DNA from: Microbulbifer okhotskensis
Lineage (GTDB): Bacteria > Pseudomonadota > Gammaproteobacteria > Pseudomonadales > Cellvibrionaceae
Direction: 5' to 3'
DNA: 64,000 bases
Assembly (NCBI RefSeq): GCF_023895975.1
Contig: NZ_JALBWM010000003.1
Span: forward strand, 1-64,000
The translations under genes were made by a program, and so were the position numbers. A model generated the notes under the pieces. The model searched no databases. It was not told where the DNA came from and saw only the letters and a list, made by a program, of their open reading frames with translations. Each line of letters opens with the position of its first letter. Position 1 is the stretch's first letter. Positions 48,371 through 58,730 of this stretch are shown here, one piece after another.

Positions 48371-49564
48371 TTATTGCCGCGGTTTAACCGCCCAGGAATC
48401 CCCTTCGGCAACCAACTCGCGATCACAGCGCGCATCCAATTCGCTGTCCGCTCCATCGGCCAGGGCAGTGATTACGATCTCGCCTCGACCACGCAACTCA
48501 TTAATCACATCCCACAGTGCAGCCCTATCAGGGCCATTGATATCGGGTGCCAACACCGCGGCGCGCTCATCAGCTGAGGCGCCACCTAAATTGCTCAGTG
48601 CCATCAGGTCACTACTGAAGCCGGTAGCCGGGCGGTCACGCCCAAATACCGCGCCAATGCCGTTATAACGCCCGCCGTTGGCCAATGCCTGACCGTGACC
48701 CGGCGTATAAGCGGCGAACACCAGTCCGGTTTCATAGTCGTAGCCGCGCACTTCACTCAAATCGAAAAATAGCGTCACGGCCGGGTAGCGCTTACTCAGC
48801 GATTCGGCCACCTGGCTCAAATCAGAAACTGCTGCCAGCAGTTTCTCTGGAGCTCCGGAAAATAACTGGCGAGCCTTGCCTAAGCAGCTCTGGTCACCGA
48901 CCAGCCCCGGGAGAGCCTTAAGCCATTCGGCTGCCTTTTGCTCTGCCACATTGCCCTCAACCCACTCGCACAGGTCTGCAGTCGCTTTGCTCTGCAGCAT
49001 TGCCGATAGCGCCCCGCGCTGCTCATCGTTGAGACCCGCAGCCTCCACCAGGCTCTGATAAATGGCCACATGACCGAGATCCAGATGGACCTGATTGATC
49101 CCGGCCACCTGCAGGCTTTCCAGCATCAACGAGATAACTTCAAGATCCGCGTTGAGGTTGTCCACACCGAAGAGTTCGGCACCGATCTGGATCGGCGCCC
49201 GTGATCCCATGGGCGTTCGCGGTCGGGCATATACCACCTGCCCGGCATAACAAAGCCGGTTTGCGCCCCGGCGCGGAAAGCTATGAGCGTCAATCCGAGC
49301 GGTCTGCGGAGTCATATCTGCACGTATGCCCAAAGTGCGGCCAGACACCTGGTCAGTGACCTTAAACGTGCTGAGATCGACATCATGGCCCATGCCTATC
49401 AAAAGGGACTCTGTGAATTCGAGCATTGGCGGTATCACCAACTCGTATCCCCAACAATGATAGAGGTCCAGTAGTCGGCGGCGCAGAGTTTCAAATTGCA
49501 CGGCATCGGCGGGCAAAATTTCTGCAATACCATCCGGCAACATCCAGCGATCGGCTTGAGTCAT
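48371..49564 (-). CDS. hisZ: HisZ, ATP phosphoribosyltransferase regulatory subunit
   Basis: 397 residues, a class II HisRS-like fold without tRNA-binding parts. Blocks include MLPDGIAEILPADAVQFETLRRRLLDLYHCWGYELVIPPMLEFTESLL, RTLGIRADMTPQTARIDAH, NRLCYAGQVVYARP, RAPIQIGAELFGVDN and GYDYETGLVFAAYTPGHGQALANGGRYNGIGAVFGRDRPATGFSSDL. It serves as the regulatory partner of the short HisG in histidine synthesis. It starts 173 bp after hflC and just past a terminator, so it begins a new transcript with purA. Confidence 0.95.
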   Translation of the reverse strand: MTQADRWMLPDGIAEILPADAVQFETLRRRLLDLYHCWGYELVIPPMLEFTESLLIGMGHDVDLSTFKVTDQVSGRTLGIRADMTPQTARIDAHSFPRRGANRLCYAGQVVYARPRTPMGSRAPIQIGAELFGVDNLNADLEVISLMLESLQVAGINQVHLDLGHVAIYQSLVEAAGLNDEQRGALSAMLQSKATADLCEWVEGNVAEQKAAEWLKALPGLVGDQSCLGKARQLFSGAPEKLLAAVSDLSQVAESLSKRYPAVTLFFDLSEVRGYDYETGLVFAAYTPGHGQALANGGRYNGIGAVFGRDRPATGFSSDLMALSNLGGASADERAAVLAPDINGPDRAALWDVINELRGRGEIVITALADGADSELDARCDRELVAEGDSWAVKPRQ

Positions 49565-49612
49565 GATGAAATGAATTCGTCAGCGAAATTGCGGTGCCGC
49601 GGCACTCCCCAC

Positions 49613-49637
49613 AAAAAAACCGGGCTAGGCCCGGTTT
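49613..49637 (-). terminator. Rho-independent terminator after hflC
   Basis: On the minus strand AAACCGGGC pairs with GCCCGGTTT (loop CTA) and the right arm runs into seven Ts. It lies about 100 bp beyond the hflC stop and 49 bp before the hisZ start, closing the long amidase-mutL-miaA-hfq-hflXKC unit. Confidence 0.9.
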
Positions 49638-49737
49638 GCGTGATTTTAGCATCAACTGCTGACAGGAAGGTAGGGTTATTAAAACTATCCAGGTGCCAGT
49701 AGCACCGGTCGCCCGGTGCCTTTTACAGCCCTGAGTC

Positions 49738-50691
49738 CTACTTTCCCTTCGGGTCTTTCAAATAACGGAAGAATTCACTGTCCGGGTCCACCAACAGCAT
49801 ATCCGACTTACTTTGGAAAGATTCCCTATAAGCTTGCAGACTGCGGGTAAAGCGATAGAACTCGGGGTCTTTTTTGTAAGCCACAGCATAGATGGACGCC
49901 GCCTCGGCATCCCCCGCACCGCGCAGCTCTTCGGACTGGCGATAGGCGTCAGATTCAATCACAACCTTTTGGCGATCCGCGCTAGCGCGGATACGCTCGC
50001 CCGCCTCTTCACCCTTGGCGCGGTGGTCACGAGCTTCCAGCTCGCGGCCGGCGCGCATGCGCTGGAACACAGATTCAGACACTTCTGGCGGCAAGTCGAT
50101 ACGCTTTACCCGAACATCAATCACCTCCACACCCAGGTTCTCTTGCGCAACCTGGTTGAGATTCGCGGTGATATCAGCCATCAACTTGTCGCGCTGATCT
50201 TCCTCATCCTTTTCCCTGGCTGCGGCTTGACTTGGAGCCGCAGACTCAGACTCAGACTCAGTCGTTTCGGTAGACTCACCGCTGACAACTTCGTGCAGGT
50301 CACGGACACCGAACTGGTTACGCAGGCGATCATTAATCTGCTCTGAAAGAAGCCGCACCGCATTGCGTTCATTACCGCGAGTGGCCGTATAAAACTTACC
50401 CACGTCGGAGATTCGATACTTGGCGTATGAATCAACCATCATGAACTTGTTTTCACTGTTGAGCATGCGCACAGGGCTTGAGTCCACCGTTTGAATACGG
50501 CCATCAAACTTACGCAACCTCTCGGCAAACGGTATTTTAAAGTAGAGACCCGGTTCGTAATAAGAATGAACCAACTTACCAAAACGCAGCAACACCGCCC
50601 TCTCTGTCTCCTTCACCACGAAGGCGCTAGAGGAAAGGACCAGTACGCTGAGCAGAACGACAACGATAATACCTAGTGTTCTGTTATTCAT
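49738..50691 (-). CDS. hflC: HflC, SPFH-domain modulator of FtsH
   Basis: 317 residues. One N-terminal membrane helix (LGIIVVVLLSVLVLSSSAFVV) is followed by an SPFH/band-7 domain (VKETERAVLLRFGKLVHSYYEPGLYFKIPFAERLRKFDGRIQTVD, VDSYAKYRISD). An acidic insert of about 40 residues, rich in Glu and Ser (GESTETTESESESAAPSQAA), interrupts the domain where E. coli HflC also has extra sequence. A helical C-terminus (REEAGERIRASADRQKVVIESDAYRQSEELRGAGDAEAASIYA type) follows. With HflK it forms the membrane cage around FtsH. It starts 12 bp after hflK. Confidence 0.96.
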   Translation of the reverse strand: MNNRTLGIIVVVLLSVLVLSSSAFVVKETERAVLLRFGKLVHSYYEPGLYFKIPFAERLRKFDGRIQTVDSSPVRMLNSENKFMMVDSYAKYRISDVGKFYTATRGNERNAVRLLSEQINDRLRNQFGVRDLHEVVSGESTETTESESESAAPSQAAAREKDEEDQRDKLMADITANLNQVAQENLGVEVIDVRVKRIDLPPEVSESVFQRMRAGRELEARDHRAKGEEAGERIRASADRQKVVIESDAYRQSEELRGAGDAEAASIYAVAYKKDPEFYRFTRSLQAYRESFQSKSDMLLVDPDSEFFRYLKDPKGK

Positions 50692-50703
50692 TTCATCCCC
50701 TCT

Positions 50704-51852
50704 CTAACGGACAGTCTGGCTGCGGCGGCTGTTGGCGGTGTCGTTGCGCAAGCGCTCGATAATACGCTGGTAGACTTCCTCAATGACCACCGGAGAGGTG
50801 CCTTTGCCCTGTACCGTTCCGGTTGTACTTTTCTGGCCCAACTTATCTAGGGGCAAGTACATCATGTTGTTGCCACCCTCGACATCCACCATCACTTTGG
50901 AAGTGCTGGACATCACCTGCTGAACCGCATCTAGGTAGAGACGCTCACGGGTTACTTCTGGGGCAAGTTCATATTCGGCCAACAGCTTTTCAAAGCGTAC
51001 GGCCTCACCTCGGGCACTGGCGACAACACGAGCCTTGTAGGCTTCGCCCTCTTCAATAATGCGCTGCGCCTGACCGCGGGCTACCGGTATCACCTGGTTA
51101 GCGTAAGCCTGGGCTTCGTTCTGCAAGCGAACCTCATCCTCACGCGCCTTGGTTACATCATCAAAGGCATCTTGGACTTCGCGGGGGGCCTTCGCATCCG
51201 TCAGGTTGACTACGTCGATACGAATGCCGGTCTGGTATAAATCCAGATACTCCTGCAAGCGTTTTTGGGTGTCGGTAGAAACCTGGGTCCGGTTCTGGGA
51301 GATCACACCATTCAGTGTCTCGGAGCCCACTACGTGGCGCAAAGCACTATCGGTAGCCTCCTGTAAACTCTTCACCGGCTCGCGGACACGCAGTACATAG
51401 GACTCGGCATCGCCAACCTGCCACTGCACCGTCAACACCACCTCTACGATATTGGCATCTCTGGTCAACATCTGTCCGGTGGTACGCTCGGTACGTACCT
51501 CAGTCATATTGACCTTTGTGACATCGTCAATCAACGGCGGATTCCAATGTAAACCGGCAGTTTCTGTGGAGTGGTATTTACCCAGGCGCAGCACCACCGC
51601 TTGCTCGTTGGCATTTACCTGATAAATTCCCAGACCGGCATAAATCAACACGGCCAAGCCAATGACCAATACCCAGGGAAAGTTTACAGAATCGCCCTTG
51701 GAGCTACCGCCACCACCGCCAAACAAACCTCCCAACTTTTGCTGAATTTTTCGCAACAGTTCGTCGAGATCCGGTGGGCCTCCGCCATTCTTGCGGTTGC
51801 CGCCACCACCCCAGGGGTCTTTATTGTTGCCACCCGGCTCATTCCAGGCCAT
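50704..51852 (-). CDS. hflK: HflK, SPFH-domain modulator of FtsH
   Basis: 382 residues. The glycine/asparagine-rich cytoplasmic start (MAWNEPGGNNKDPWGGGG) is typical. A membrane helix (FPWVLVIGLAVLIYAGLGIYQV) comes next, then the SPFH domain (NEQAVVLRLGKYHSTETAGLHWNPPLIDDVTKVNMTEVRT, MLTRDANIVEVVLTVQWQVGD) and a long helical region (EVQDAFDDVTKAREDEVRLQNEAQAYANQVIPVARGQAQRIIEEGEAYKARVVASARGEA). It partners HflC around the FtsH protease. It lies 186 bp after hflX. Confidence 0.97.
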   Translation of the reverse strand: MAWNEPGGNNKDPWGGGGNRKNGGGPPDLDELLRKIQQKLGGLFGGGGGSSKGDSVNFPWVLVIGLAVLIYAGLGIYQVNANEQAVVLRLGKYHSTETAGLHWNPPLIDDVTKVNMTEVRTERTTGQMLTRDANIVEVVLTVQWQVGDAESYVLRVREPVKSLQEATDSALRHVVGSETLNGVISQNRTQVSTDTQKRLQEYLDLYQTGIRIDVVNLTDAKAPREVQDAFDDVTKAREDEVRLQNEAQAYANQVIPVARGQAQRIIEEGEAYKARVVASARGEAVRFEKLLAEYELAPEVTRERLYLDAVQQVMSSTSKVMVDVEGGNNMMYLPLDKLGQKSTTGTVQGKGTSPVVIEEVYQRIIERLRNDTANSRRSQTVR

Positions 51853-52038
51853 TTAACTTACTCCAACTATGATCATTTAATCTTTTACTTCGGCGGATTC
51901 TAGCATCCCTTGCCGACAAAATATTGCCGCCAGCCCCTTGCCTGAGGCAAATGGGCCAAACCAGGGGATCAACTCCAGCGAAACCAAGGTATATGGTACT
52001 GAGTACCACATCCCAAAAACTATCGTAGATACGCTACT

Positions 52039-53337
52039 CTACTCCTCCGCCAACCACTCAGGGGCCTCGCTACCGCTCATATATGGTGCCAGTAGACGCT
52101 GGAAATCACTGCGCGGCAAGAGTATTTGCAATTCACAGTCGCCGTTATCTCGGTAGGTCTCAGACTGAACCGCATTGATTTCAAACAGCTGAGCACGCAA
52201 CCGGGATTGGTGAGGCTTCACCAATAGCTGCCCCCGCACCATTTGCTCACCTAGCCGCTCGGCAATCGCTTCAACCAAAAGCTCGCAACCAGCGCCTGTA
52301 GCAGCAGACAGCCAAACCGCCAGGGGCACTCCCTGCTCATTCCGGTCGATGCGCGGCTCAAAGTCCACGAGTAAATCAATCTTGTTGTAGACAATTAATT
52401 GCGGTAACTCTGCAGCATCAATTTCTTCGAGTACCGTTTGCACCTCTGCCATCAGGTGCACGCGATCATCTGCAGCCGCATCGACAACATGCAACAGTAA
52501 CGTTGCACTGGCCGCCTCTTCCAAGGTCGCTCGGAAAGCCTCGACCAGCTTGTGCGGCAAGTGCGAGACAAACCCCACCGTGTCAGCCAATACCATGGCG
52601 CCAACATTGGGTAATTCAACCCTACGCATCGTCGGGTCGAGTGTCGCAAACAGCTGATCCCGTACATAAACATCGGCGTTAGTCAGCTGATTGAAAAGTG
52701 TCGATTTACCGGCGTTGGTGTAACCCACCAGAGATACCGTCGCCAGTTCAGCCCTGGAACGTGCGCGACGCCCCTGCTCTCGCTGACGACGCACCTTTCC
52801 CAAGCGCTTCTCAATAGAGTCGATACGCGCACGCAATAAACGCCGGTCAGTTTCTAACTGGGTCTCACCGGGGCCCCGCAAGCCAATACCGCCCTTCTGG
52901 CGCTCAAGGTGAGTCCATCCGCGCACCAGTCGTGTGGCCATATGGCGCAGTTGCGCCAATTCGACTTGCAACTTGCCCTCATGAGTTCGCGCACGCTGGG
53001 CAAAAATATCCAGGATCAGCCCGGTCCGATCGAGAACCCGGCATTTTAATTCGCGTTCAATATTGCGCTCTTGGCTGGGAGACAAAATGTGGTCAAAGAT
53101 AACCAAAGCTGCGTCTTGCTCTTTGACCGCCTCACGAATTTCTTCCAGCTTGCCGCGTCCAACAAAAGTTTTTGGGTCGGGGGCCGCGCGCTGACCAAAA
53201 ATAAAACTGACAGGATCCGCCCCAGCGGAGAGGGCCAATTCCTCAAATTCACGGGGGTCTTCGGGGCTGTCGATGGCGGAGAGTTCAAGGTGTACCAGCA
53301 CTGCCAGCTCACCGGATTCCGGTCGATCGAAAAACAA
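52039..53337 (-). CDS. hflX: HflX, ribosome-associated GTPase
   Basis: 432 residues if it starts at the TTG 53337 (TTG TTT TTC GAT CGA), giving the family's usual opening FFDRPESGELAVLVHLEL. Further in-frame codons upstream to 53439 (VGCQQLGEP...) do not look like HflX. The N-terminal domain has GADPVSFIFGQRAAPDPKTFVGRGKLEEI and FDHILSPSQERNIERELKCRVLDRTGLILDIFAQRARTHEGKLQVELAQL. The G domain has GYTNAGKSTLFN, DTVGFVSHLPH and NKIDLL. It splits or rescues stalled ribosomes under stress. It follows hfq by about 135 bp, as in other gammaproteobacteria. Confidence 0.95.
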   Translation of the reverse strand: MFFDRPESGELAVLVHLELSAIDSPEDPREFEELALSAGADPVSFIFGQRAAPDPKTFVGRGKLEEIREAVKEQDAALVIFDHILSPSQERNIERELKCRVLDRTGLILDIFAQRARTHEGKLQVELAQLRHMATRLVRGWTHLERQKGGIGLRGPGETQLETDRRLLRARIDSIEKRLGKVRRQREQGRRARSRAELATVSLVGYTNAGKSTLFNQLTNADVYVRDQLFATLDPTMRRVELPNVGAMVLADTVGFVSHLPHKLVEAFRATLEEAASATLLLHVVDAAADDRVHLMAEVQTVLEEIDAAELPQLIVYNKIDLLVDFEPRIDRNEQGVPLAVWLSAATGAGCELLVEAIAERLGEQMVRGQLLVKPHQSRLRAQLFEINAVQSETYRDNGDCELQILLPRSDFQRLLAPYMSGSEAPEWLAEE

Positions 53338-53471
53338 TGGGGATTCTCTATTACGAAGAGGGCGCCTATCAGGGCCCTGACTGAGATAACAACCGGCAAG
53401 CCCAGAGATGGGCTCACCAAGCTGCTGGCACCCCACCAACGTGGGGCACAGGTGATATGGATACGGATCTC

Positions 53472-53756
53472 TTAACTAAAGGATTCGTGTTCACCGCCTT
53501 CACCGCCGCCTTCACCACCTTGCGGAGCTGCAGGGTTTAGCAGGGGGACGCGTACCGCGCGTGACGGAACAACCGTTGAAATGGCATGCTTATATACCAT
53601 TTGGCTCACAGTATTTTTAAGCAACACCACGAACTGGTCGAAAGATTCTATTTGCCCTTGGAGCTTGATGCCGTTTACCAGATAGATAGAAACCGGTATA
53701 CGCTCTTTGCGCAATACGTTTAGGTAAGGGTCTTGTAAGCTGTGCCCTTTTGACAT
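53472..53756 (-). CDS. hfq: Hfq, RNA chaperone
   Basis: 94 residues. It opens [46 protein letters not shown] (Sm1) and has the Sm2 motif [12 protein letters not shown]; a short Gly/Glu-rich tail ends HESFS. The hexamer binds small RNAs and mRNAs. A clear AGGAG site lies 7 bp before the ATG. The 190-bp gap upstream to miaA has a GCGCTTTTCGC-type small hairpin and could carry an hfq promoter, which I could not define. Confidence 0.98.
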   Translation of the reverse strand: MSKGHSLQDPYLNVLRKERIPVSIYLVNGIKLQGQIESFDQFVVLLKNTVSQMVYKHAISTVVPSRAVRVPLLNPAAPQGGEGGGEGGEHESFS

Positions 53757-53946
53757 CTTTTTTCTCCTTTTTCAAAAGCTGAGTGCGGTATACAGGCCAC
53801 AATCGCACCCGCGAAAAGCGCGGATCAAAAAACGACTGAGGTTGAATACGCGTATAAATAGTGTAGTAGTGAGCCGGAAAAGGCCGGACTCTGCGAAACT
53901 GACTGAACAGGCTTGTCGTTTAATAGCCCAACCACGTTATGGATGC

Positions 53947-54951
53947 TTAAGCGAGAAATTTCAAGGCTTCAGGCAATATTTCGTCATTCCCGCGCACCCT
54001 GCCTTTTTCATCCTGAGTGTACAAAGTTAGCAGGTCCGGCCAGCGCCGCAGCCAGGTCAACTGGCGCTTGGCAAGCTGCCTCGTCGCCGCAATTCCAGCA
54101 GCGACCATTTGATCGTAATCAATCTCGCCGTCGAGGTATTGCCAAACCTGCCGATAGCCCACCGCGCGGATCGCTGGCAGGTCCTGGTGTAAGTCGCCAC
54201 GCGCACGCAAGCCACTCACCTCCTCAATAAAGCCCGAGGAGAGCATTTGCCGAAAGCGCATTTCAATCCGCTGGTGCAGCAGGGCCCTGTCTCGCGGCAT
54301 TATTGCCAGCTGGCTCAGCTGATAGTGTTGCTGTATCCCACTCGCCTCCTGTTCCCGGTGCAACGTCGAAAGTGGCACACCAGTGAGCCGGTAAACCTCC
54401 AGCCCCCTTTCTATACGAACCGAGTGATTCGGGTGCAGTTCTGCCGCCAAGTCAGGGTCGATCCTGGCGAGCTCAGAATGCAGGGCCGGCCAGCCTTCCC
54501 GTTCAGCACGAGCTTCAATAGCCGCACGCACTTCTGCGTTGGCTTCCGGCAGTTTTGCCATTCCCTCCAACAGAGCACGGAAATACAACATAGTTCCGCC
54601 AACCAGTAATGGCACCTTACCAGTCGCTGTAACTTCTGCCATCTTTCCGAGGGCGTCTTTGCGAAAGCGACCCGCCGAGTACGACTCTGCGGGGTCACAA
54701 ATATCAATCAAAGCATGAGGGTAGCTGGCCAACTCGTTCGCGGAGGGCTTTGCCGAGCCTATATCAAGGCCGCGGTAAACCAGTGCCGAATCAACACTGA
54801 TTAACTCAACTGGCAGATGGTCGGCCAGCGCCATAGCCAAGGCAGTTTTGCCTGAAGCCGTCGGACCCATCAAGAAAATAGCCTGAGGTTTTTCACCCGG
54901 TAAACGCTTGCTCAAATCACTACCCACTTCCACTGCGCCGCTATTGGCCAC
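53947..54951 (-). CDS. miaA: MiaA, tRNA dimethylallyltransferase
   Basis: 334 residues. Motifs are [19 protein letters not shown] (P-loop), [56 protein letters not shown] and [23 protein letters not shown], followed by [16 protein letters not shown]. It adds the isoprenyl group to A37 of tRNAs that read UNN codons. It starts within the 3' end of mutL (11-bp overlap), so translation is coupled. Confidence 0.98.
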   Translation of the reverse strand: MANSGAVEVGSDLSKRLPGEKPQAIFLMGPTASGKTALAMALADHLPVELISVDSALVYRGLDIGSAKPSANELASYPHALIDICDPAESYSAGRFRKDALGKMAEVTATGKVPLLVGGTMLYFRALLEGMAKLPEANAEVRAAIEARAEREGWPALHSELARIDPDLAAELHPNHSVRIERGLEVYRLTGVPLSTLHREQEASGIQQHYQLSQLAIMPRDRALLHQRIEMRFRQMLSSGFIEEVSGLRARGDLHQDLPAIRAVGYRQVWQYLDGEIDYDQMVAAGIAATRQLAKRQLTWLRRWPDLLTLYTQDEKGRVRGNDEILPEALKFLA

Positions 54952-56815
54952 GCATAAACCACTTATCCATATCTGCCAGCTTAACCTGGGTCCAGGTCGG
55001 GCGGCCGTGGTTGCACTGGCCGCTACGCTCTGTCGATTCCATATCTCGCAGCAAGGCGTTCATTTCCGGGACCGTCAGACGTCGGTTGGCCCGTACAGAA
55101 CCATGGCAAGCCATGGTTCCCAGTACTTCATTAATGCGCTCGGCGATACGTGCACTGTCTCCCTGACCGAGTAAATCAGAGAGTACATCGCGGACCAGCT
55201 GCTCCACTTTCGCGCCGTGTAACATAGTTGGTACTTGACGCACTAAAAGGGTTTCAGGGCCTGCTCGCTGTAAAACAAAACCGAGCGCAGTAAACACCTC
55301 ACTGCGCTCTTCAAAGCAATCCGCCTCCCTCTGGCTGACCGCCAAACTCACGGGAACCAATAACGGTTGCGCCTGGATTCCGCCCGCCCCGTAAGCCACT
55401 TTCATCTGCTCATAGACAATACGCTCATGCGCTGCGTGCATATCTACAACAATAAGCCCCTGCTCATTCTGCGCCAGAATATAAATCCCGTGTAACTGCG
55501 CCAGGGCAAAACCCAGGGGTGGCACTTCACTCCCGACCTCAGCTGCCGGGCCAGCGCTAACAGAGGAAACTGTCGAGGTAACGGCAGCCACCTCGTGTGG
55601 CTGCACAGACTGAGATGATTCCTGGAAGGGTTGGTGCAGTGCACCATATGTGTTCATTTGCTCACGCAAATTGGAAGGCGAGGGACGATTGCTTAAGGGC
55701 ATCTTTTGCTGCCCGGCAAACTCACCAGCCCGAACACCGGTTACCGGCTCCTGCGGTTGGTGCCCCGACTCAATTTCCGCCTCAACTTCCGACTCATCTT
55801 TTTGACCCGGACGTACATCTGCCAGGGCCCGATGCAAACTGCCAAACAGGAAGTCATGCACCAAACGGCTATCGCGAAAGCGTACCTCGTGTTTGGTAGG
55901 GTGCACATTGACATCCACAGAGGCCGGGTCTAACTCAAGGTAAAGCACGAACGCCGGATGGCGCCCATGATAGAGCACGTCGGCAAAAGCGCGACGAACT
56001 GCGTGGCTGACCACCTTGTCCCGTATGGCACGACCATTAACATAGAAAAACTGTAGATCCGCCTGAGAGCGGGAGAACGCGGGTTCCGCCACCCACCCCC
56101 ATAGGCGCAAACCGCTGCGCTCTACATTGATATGCAAGGCATTTTGCATAAACGCCGGCCCACAAACCTGCGCAACACGGCGCTCCATTTCTACGCGCCC
56201 GGTGCCCGCACGTAAATTGTGAACACCTTTACCATTGTGTCGCAGGCTGATGGAGACATCGAAACGAGATAGCGCCAGACGTTTGATAGTCTCGTCAATG
56301 CGGTTGAATTCGGTTTTTTCGGTACGCAGGAACTTGCGCCGGGCGGGCGTATTAAAAAACAGGTCGCGAACATCCACGGTAGTGCCACGAGGATGGGCCG
56401 AAGGCGCCAGCTGCGCCTCCATATCCCGACCCTCAGCACTGACCTGCCAACCCTGGCCGCTTTCATCGCGACTACTGGTCAGCGCCAGGCGTGCTACCGA
56501 CGAAATACTCGCGAGGGCCTCACCGCGAAACCCCAGAGTGGCCACCGCTTCCAAATCTTCAAGAGCGTGAATCTTGGATGTCGCATGGCGGGCCAGGGCC
56601 ATGGCCAAATCCTCACGATCAATACCCTTGCCATTGTCGCGTACCTTCATGCGCTTGGATCCGCCGCTATCCACATCAACTTCCAGGCGTGTAGCACCGG
56701 CATCCAAACTATTTTCCAACAGTTCCTTAATTACCGATGCCGGACGCTCCACCACCTCACCGGCGGCAATCTGGTTGGCGAGACGAGGGGATAGTTGCTG
56801 GATTTTTTCATGCAT
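54941..56815 (-). CDS. mutL: MutL, mismatch-repair protein with endonuclease motif
   Basis: 624 residues. The GHKL ATPase domain has [37 protein letters not shown] and [17 protein letters not shown] proline-rich linker spans about 340-430. The dimerisation/nuclease domain contains [13 protein letters not shown], matching DQHA(X)2E(X)4E with Met for Gln, and near the end QCNHGRPT, the CPHGRP-like zinc motif. These features mark the MutH-independent, nicking type of MutL, as in Pseudomonas. It lies between the amidase gene and miaA in the conserved order. Confidence 0.97.
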   Translation of the reverse strand: MHEKIQQLSPRLANQIAAGEVVERPASVIKELLENSLDAGATRLEVDVDSGGSKRMKVRDNGKGIDREDLAMALARHATSKIHALEDLEAVATLGFRGEALASISSVARLALTSSRDESGQGWQVSAEGRDMEAQLAPSAHPRGTTVDVRDLFFNTPARRKFLRTEKTEFNRIDETIKRLALSRFDVSISLRHNGKGVHNLRAGTGRVEMERRVAQVCGPAFMQNALHINVERSGLRLWGWVAEPAFSRSQADLQFFYVNGRAIRDKVVSHAVRRAFADVLYHGRHPAFVLYLELDPASVDVNVHPTKHEVRFRDSRLVHDFLFGSLHRALADVRPGQKDESEVEAEIESGHQPQEPVTGVRAGEFAGQQKMPLSNRPSPSNLREQMNTYGALHQPFQESSQSVQPHEVAAVTSTVSSVSAGPAAEVGSEVPPLGFALAQLHGIYILAQNEQGLIVVDMHAAHERIVYEQMKVAYGAGGIQAQPLLVPVSLAVSQREADCFEERSEVFTALGFVLQRAGPETLLVRQVPTMLHGAKVEQLVRDVLSDLLGQGDSARIAERINEVLGTMACHGSVRANRRLTVPEMNALLRDMESTERSGQCNHGRPTWTQVKLADMDKWFMRGQ

Positions 56816-56869
56816 GGATTTGGCCTGTTAATGCTGCAGTGACCGGCCCGGTGCTCGACCTTACCGATC

Positions 56870-58180
56870 TCAGCCAGAAGGAATGCTCAGGGTCTGCCCT
56901 ACCCGAATGACAGAATTGCTAATATCGTTGGTTTTCATCAGGGTGGCGACAGAGACATTATACCGCGCAGCAATACCCGAAAGCGTCTCCCCGCGGGCAA
57001 TCACATGGCTGCGGGACTCGCTGCTTTGACGGGAAGCGAGCCAGGTATCCGCCGGTGGGCGACTTTTAAAGTGCGCCACTATACCGTCGCTGAGTTTCTG
57101 CGCCAGTTTCCGTTGGAATTTTGGGTCACGTAGGCGCCGGGCCTCCTGGGGGTTGGTAATAAAACCCGTCTCCACCAAAATCGAGGGTACATCCGGCGAG
57201 CGTAGTACGGAGAAGTTAGCCTGCTCAACCCGTTTCTTATGCAGGTGGGTGACAGCACCCAACTGAGACAACACGCTGGCGCCAATATCCAAACTGGCGT
57301 TCATGGTGGCCGTCATGGACAAGTCCAACAACACTCCCGCGAGGGTGTCATCCTTATCTCCAAGGCTCAAACTGCCGGCACCGCCGATTAGATCGGATTC
57401 ATTTTCCCGGGCGGCGAGAAAGCGGGCGGTTTCACTGGTAGCACCACGGGATGAGACGGCATAAACCCCTGCACCTCGGGCATCTTTGCGGGTAAACGCA
57501 TCCGCGTGAATAGAAACAAATAAGTCAGCGCGTATCTTGCGCGCAATATTCACCCTTTCGCGCAGGGGGATATAGTAATCCCCGGTGCGGACCAAAGTAG
57601 CGGCAAAGCCCCGCTGACTATCGATACTTTTGCGAAGTTGCTTGGCAATCGCCAGCACCACATCTTTTTCCCTCAGCCTGCCAGGTCCCGATGCACCTGG
57701 GTCCTCGCCACCGTGACCTGCATCAATAGCGATGACAATATCGCGCGCACCACTGACCTGCTGAAGGGTCTTTTCCCGGTTCTCAACTTTGTCATAGAGG
57801 TCAATAACCAGACGGTCCGGCAAGCTTTCGTGACGCCGCAAAGCAAAGCTGCGCGGATTGGCCTGCTGCTTTAAATCCAATACAACACGCAGATCTTTCT
57901 TATTTTGCCGAGCATGGCGTACCCGGTCGATAGGCGTATTGTTCAAATCCAGCTGATCCAACTCTGCCAGCAGATCGGTATCAGACAAATCCACAACTAC
58001 CCTGTGTGGATTGGCAAGGGTAAACAATTTGTGTTCTGCGGGACCGCTCAAATCAAAAACCAGGCGCGTGTGATCCGGGGCGCGCCACAGACGCACACCT
58101 TCCACTTGCGCCGCCGAAGCCGGCAATAACATTGCCAACCACAGTGCGACAAACAACAGAGACCGCCATATAAAACTCAT
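56870..58180 (-). CDS. N-acetylmuramoyl-L-alanine amidase (AMIN + Amidase_3 + LysM; AmiB/AmiC type)
   Basis: 436 residues from ATG 58180 (MSFIWRSLLFVALWLAMLLPASA, signal peptide), with GGGAAG just upstream; an earlier in-frame start would put 30 charged residues ahead of the signal. An AMIN domain (about 30-125) targets the septum. The zinc amidase domain has AIDAGHGGEDPGASG, SIHADAF and ILVETGFITNPQEARRL with the catalytic Glu. A C-terminal LysM (HVIARGETLSGIAARYNVSVATLMKTND) binds murein. It splits septal peptidoglycan at division, normally after activation by an EnvC/NlpD-type factor. It sits between tsaE and mutL. Confidence 0.96.
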   Translation of the reverse strand: MSFIWRSLLFVALWLAMLLPASAAQVEGVRLWRAPDHTRLVFDLSGPAEHKLFTLANPHRVVVDLSDTDLLAELDQLDLNNTPIDRVRHARQNKKDLRVVLDLKQQANPRSFALRRHESLPDRLVIDLYDKVENREKTLQQVSGARDIVIAIDAGHGGEDPGASGPGRLREKDVVLAIAKQLRKSIDSQRGFAATLVRTGDYYIPLRERVNIARKIRADLFVSIHADAFTRKDARGAGVYAVSSRGATSETARFLAARENESDLIGGAGSLSLGDKDDTLAGVLLDLSMTATMNASLDIGASVLSQLGAVTHLHKKRVEQANFSVLRSPDVPSILVETGFITNPQEARRLRDPKFQRKLAQKLSDGIVAHFKSRPPADTWLASRQSSESRSHVIARGETLSGIAARYNVSVATLMKTNDISNSVIRVGQTLSIPSG

Positions 58181-58199
58181 TACTTCCCAGCCCCTTCGC

Positions 58200-58730
58200 T
58201 TATTTTTTTTCGTGCATGCCGATACCCGGTTCAGCGCTGACTTTCCGTACCAGCTTCTGTAGGAGGTCAATTACCCGCCCCCCTCGCAGAGAGTGGGAAA
58301 ACAGCCGAAGCCGACGGCCGCTATCAGGTACTTCCAACTCTATTTGCAGGTCTGGCGGCGGCAGTATGCCCTCTCCCCGCTCGGGCCACTCCACCATGCT
58401 CAGGCTCTGCGTAGAGAAATAATCCCGCACCCCCATAAACTCCAATTCCTCCGGGTCTCCCAAACGATAGAGGTCAAAGTGATAGACCCGCTGAAGCCCG
58501 AGTTCATAGGGCTCCACCAGAGTATAAGTGGGACTTTTTACCGCACCCTCATAACCAAAAGCTCTCAATACCCCACGGCAAAAAGTTGTCTTCCCCGCCC
58601 CCAGTTGGCCGTGCAGGTATAGGGTAAGCCCCTCTTGCAGCCCGGCGGCCAGACAAGCTTGTCCTAGGCACGCCCCGCAGGATACCGTGGCCGTTTCGTC
58701 AGCCAAATACAATGTCAGTTCAGTTGCCAT
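58200..58730 (-). CDS. tsaE: TsaE, ATPase of the tRNA t6A37 synthesis complex
   Basis: 176 residues from ATG 58730, whose A is the last base of the preceding gene's TGA (TGATG); a TTG one codon earlier is possible. It has Walker A HGQLGAGKTTFCRG, then SPTYTLVEPYE, VYHFDLYRLGDPEELEFMG and VEWPERG. TsaE works with TsaB/TsaD to add threonylcarbamoyl to A37. It is about 20 residues longer at the C-terminus than E. coli TsaE. Confidence 0.96.
   Translation of the reverse strand: MATELTLYLADETATVSCGACLGQACLAAGLQEGLTLYLHGQLGAGKTTFCRGVLRAFGYEGAVKSPTYTLVEPYELGLQRVYHFDLYRLGDPEELEFMGVRDYFSTQSLSMVEWPERGEGILPPPDLQIELEVPDSGRRLRLFSHSLRGGRVIDLLQKLVRKVSAEPGIGMHEKK

Noticed and set aside
53338..53439. A 34-residue N-terminal extension of HflX (VGCQQLGEPIS...)
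   Set aside because: It does not resemble HflX. The family opening FFDRPESGE begins exactly at a TTG codon, giving normal length.
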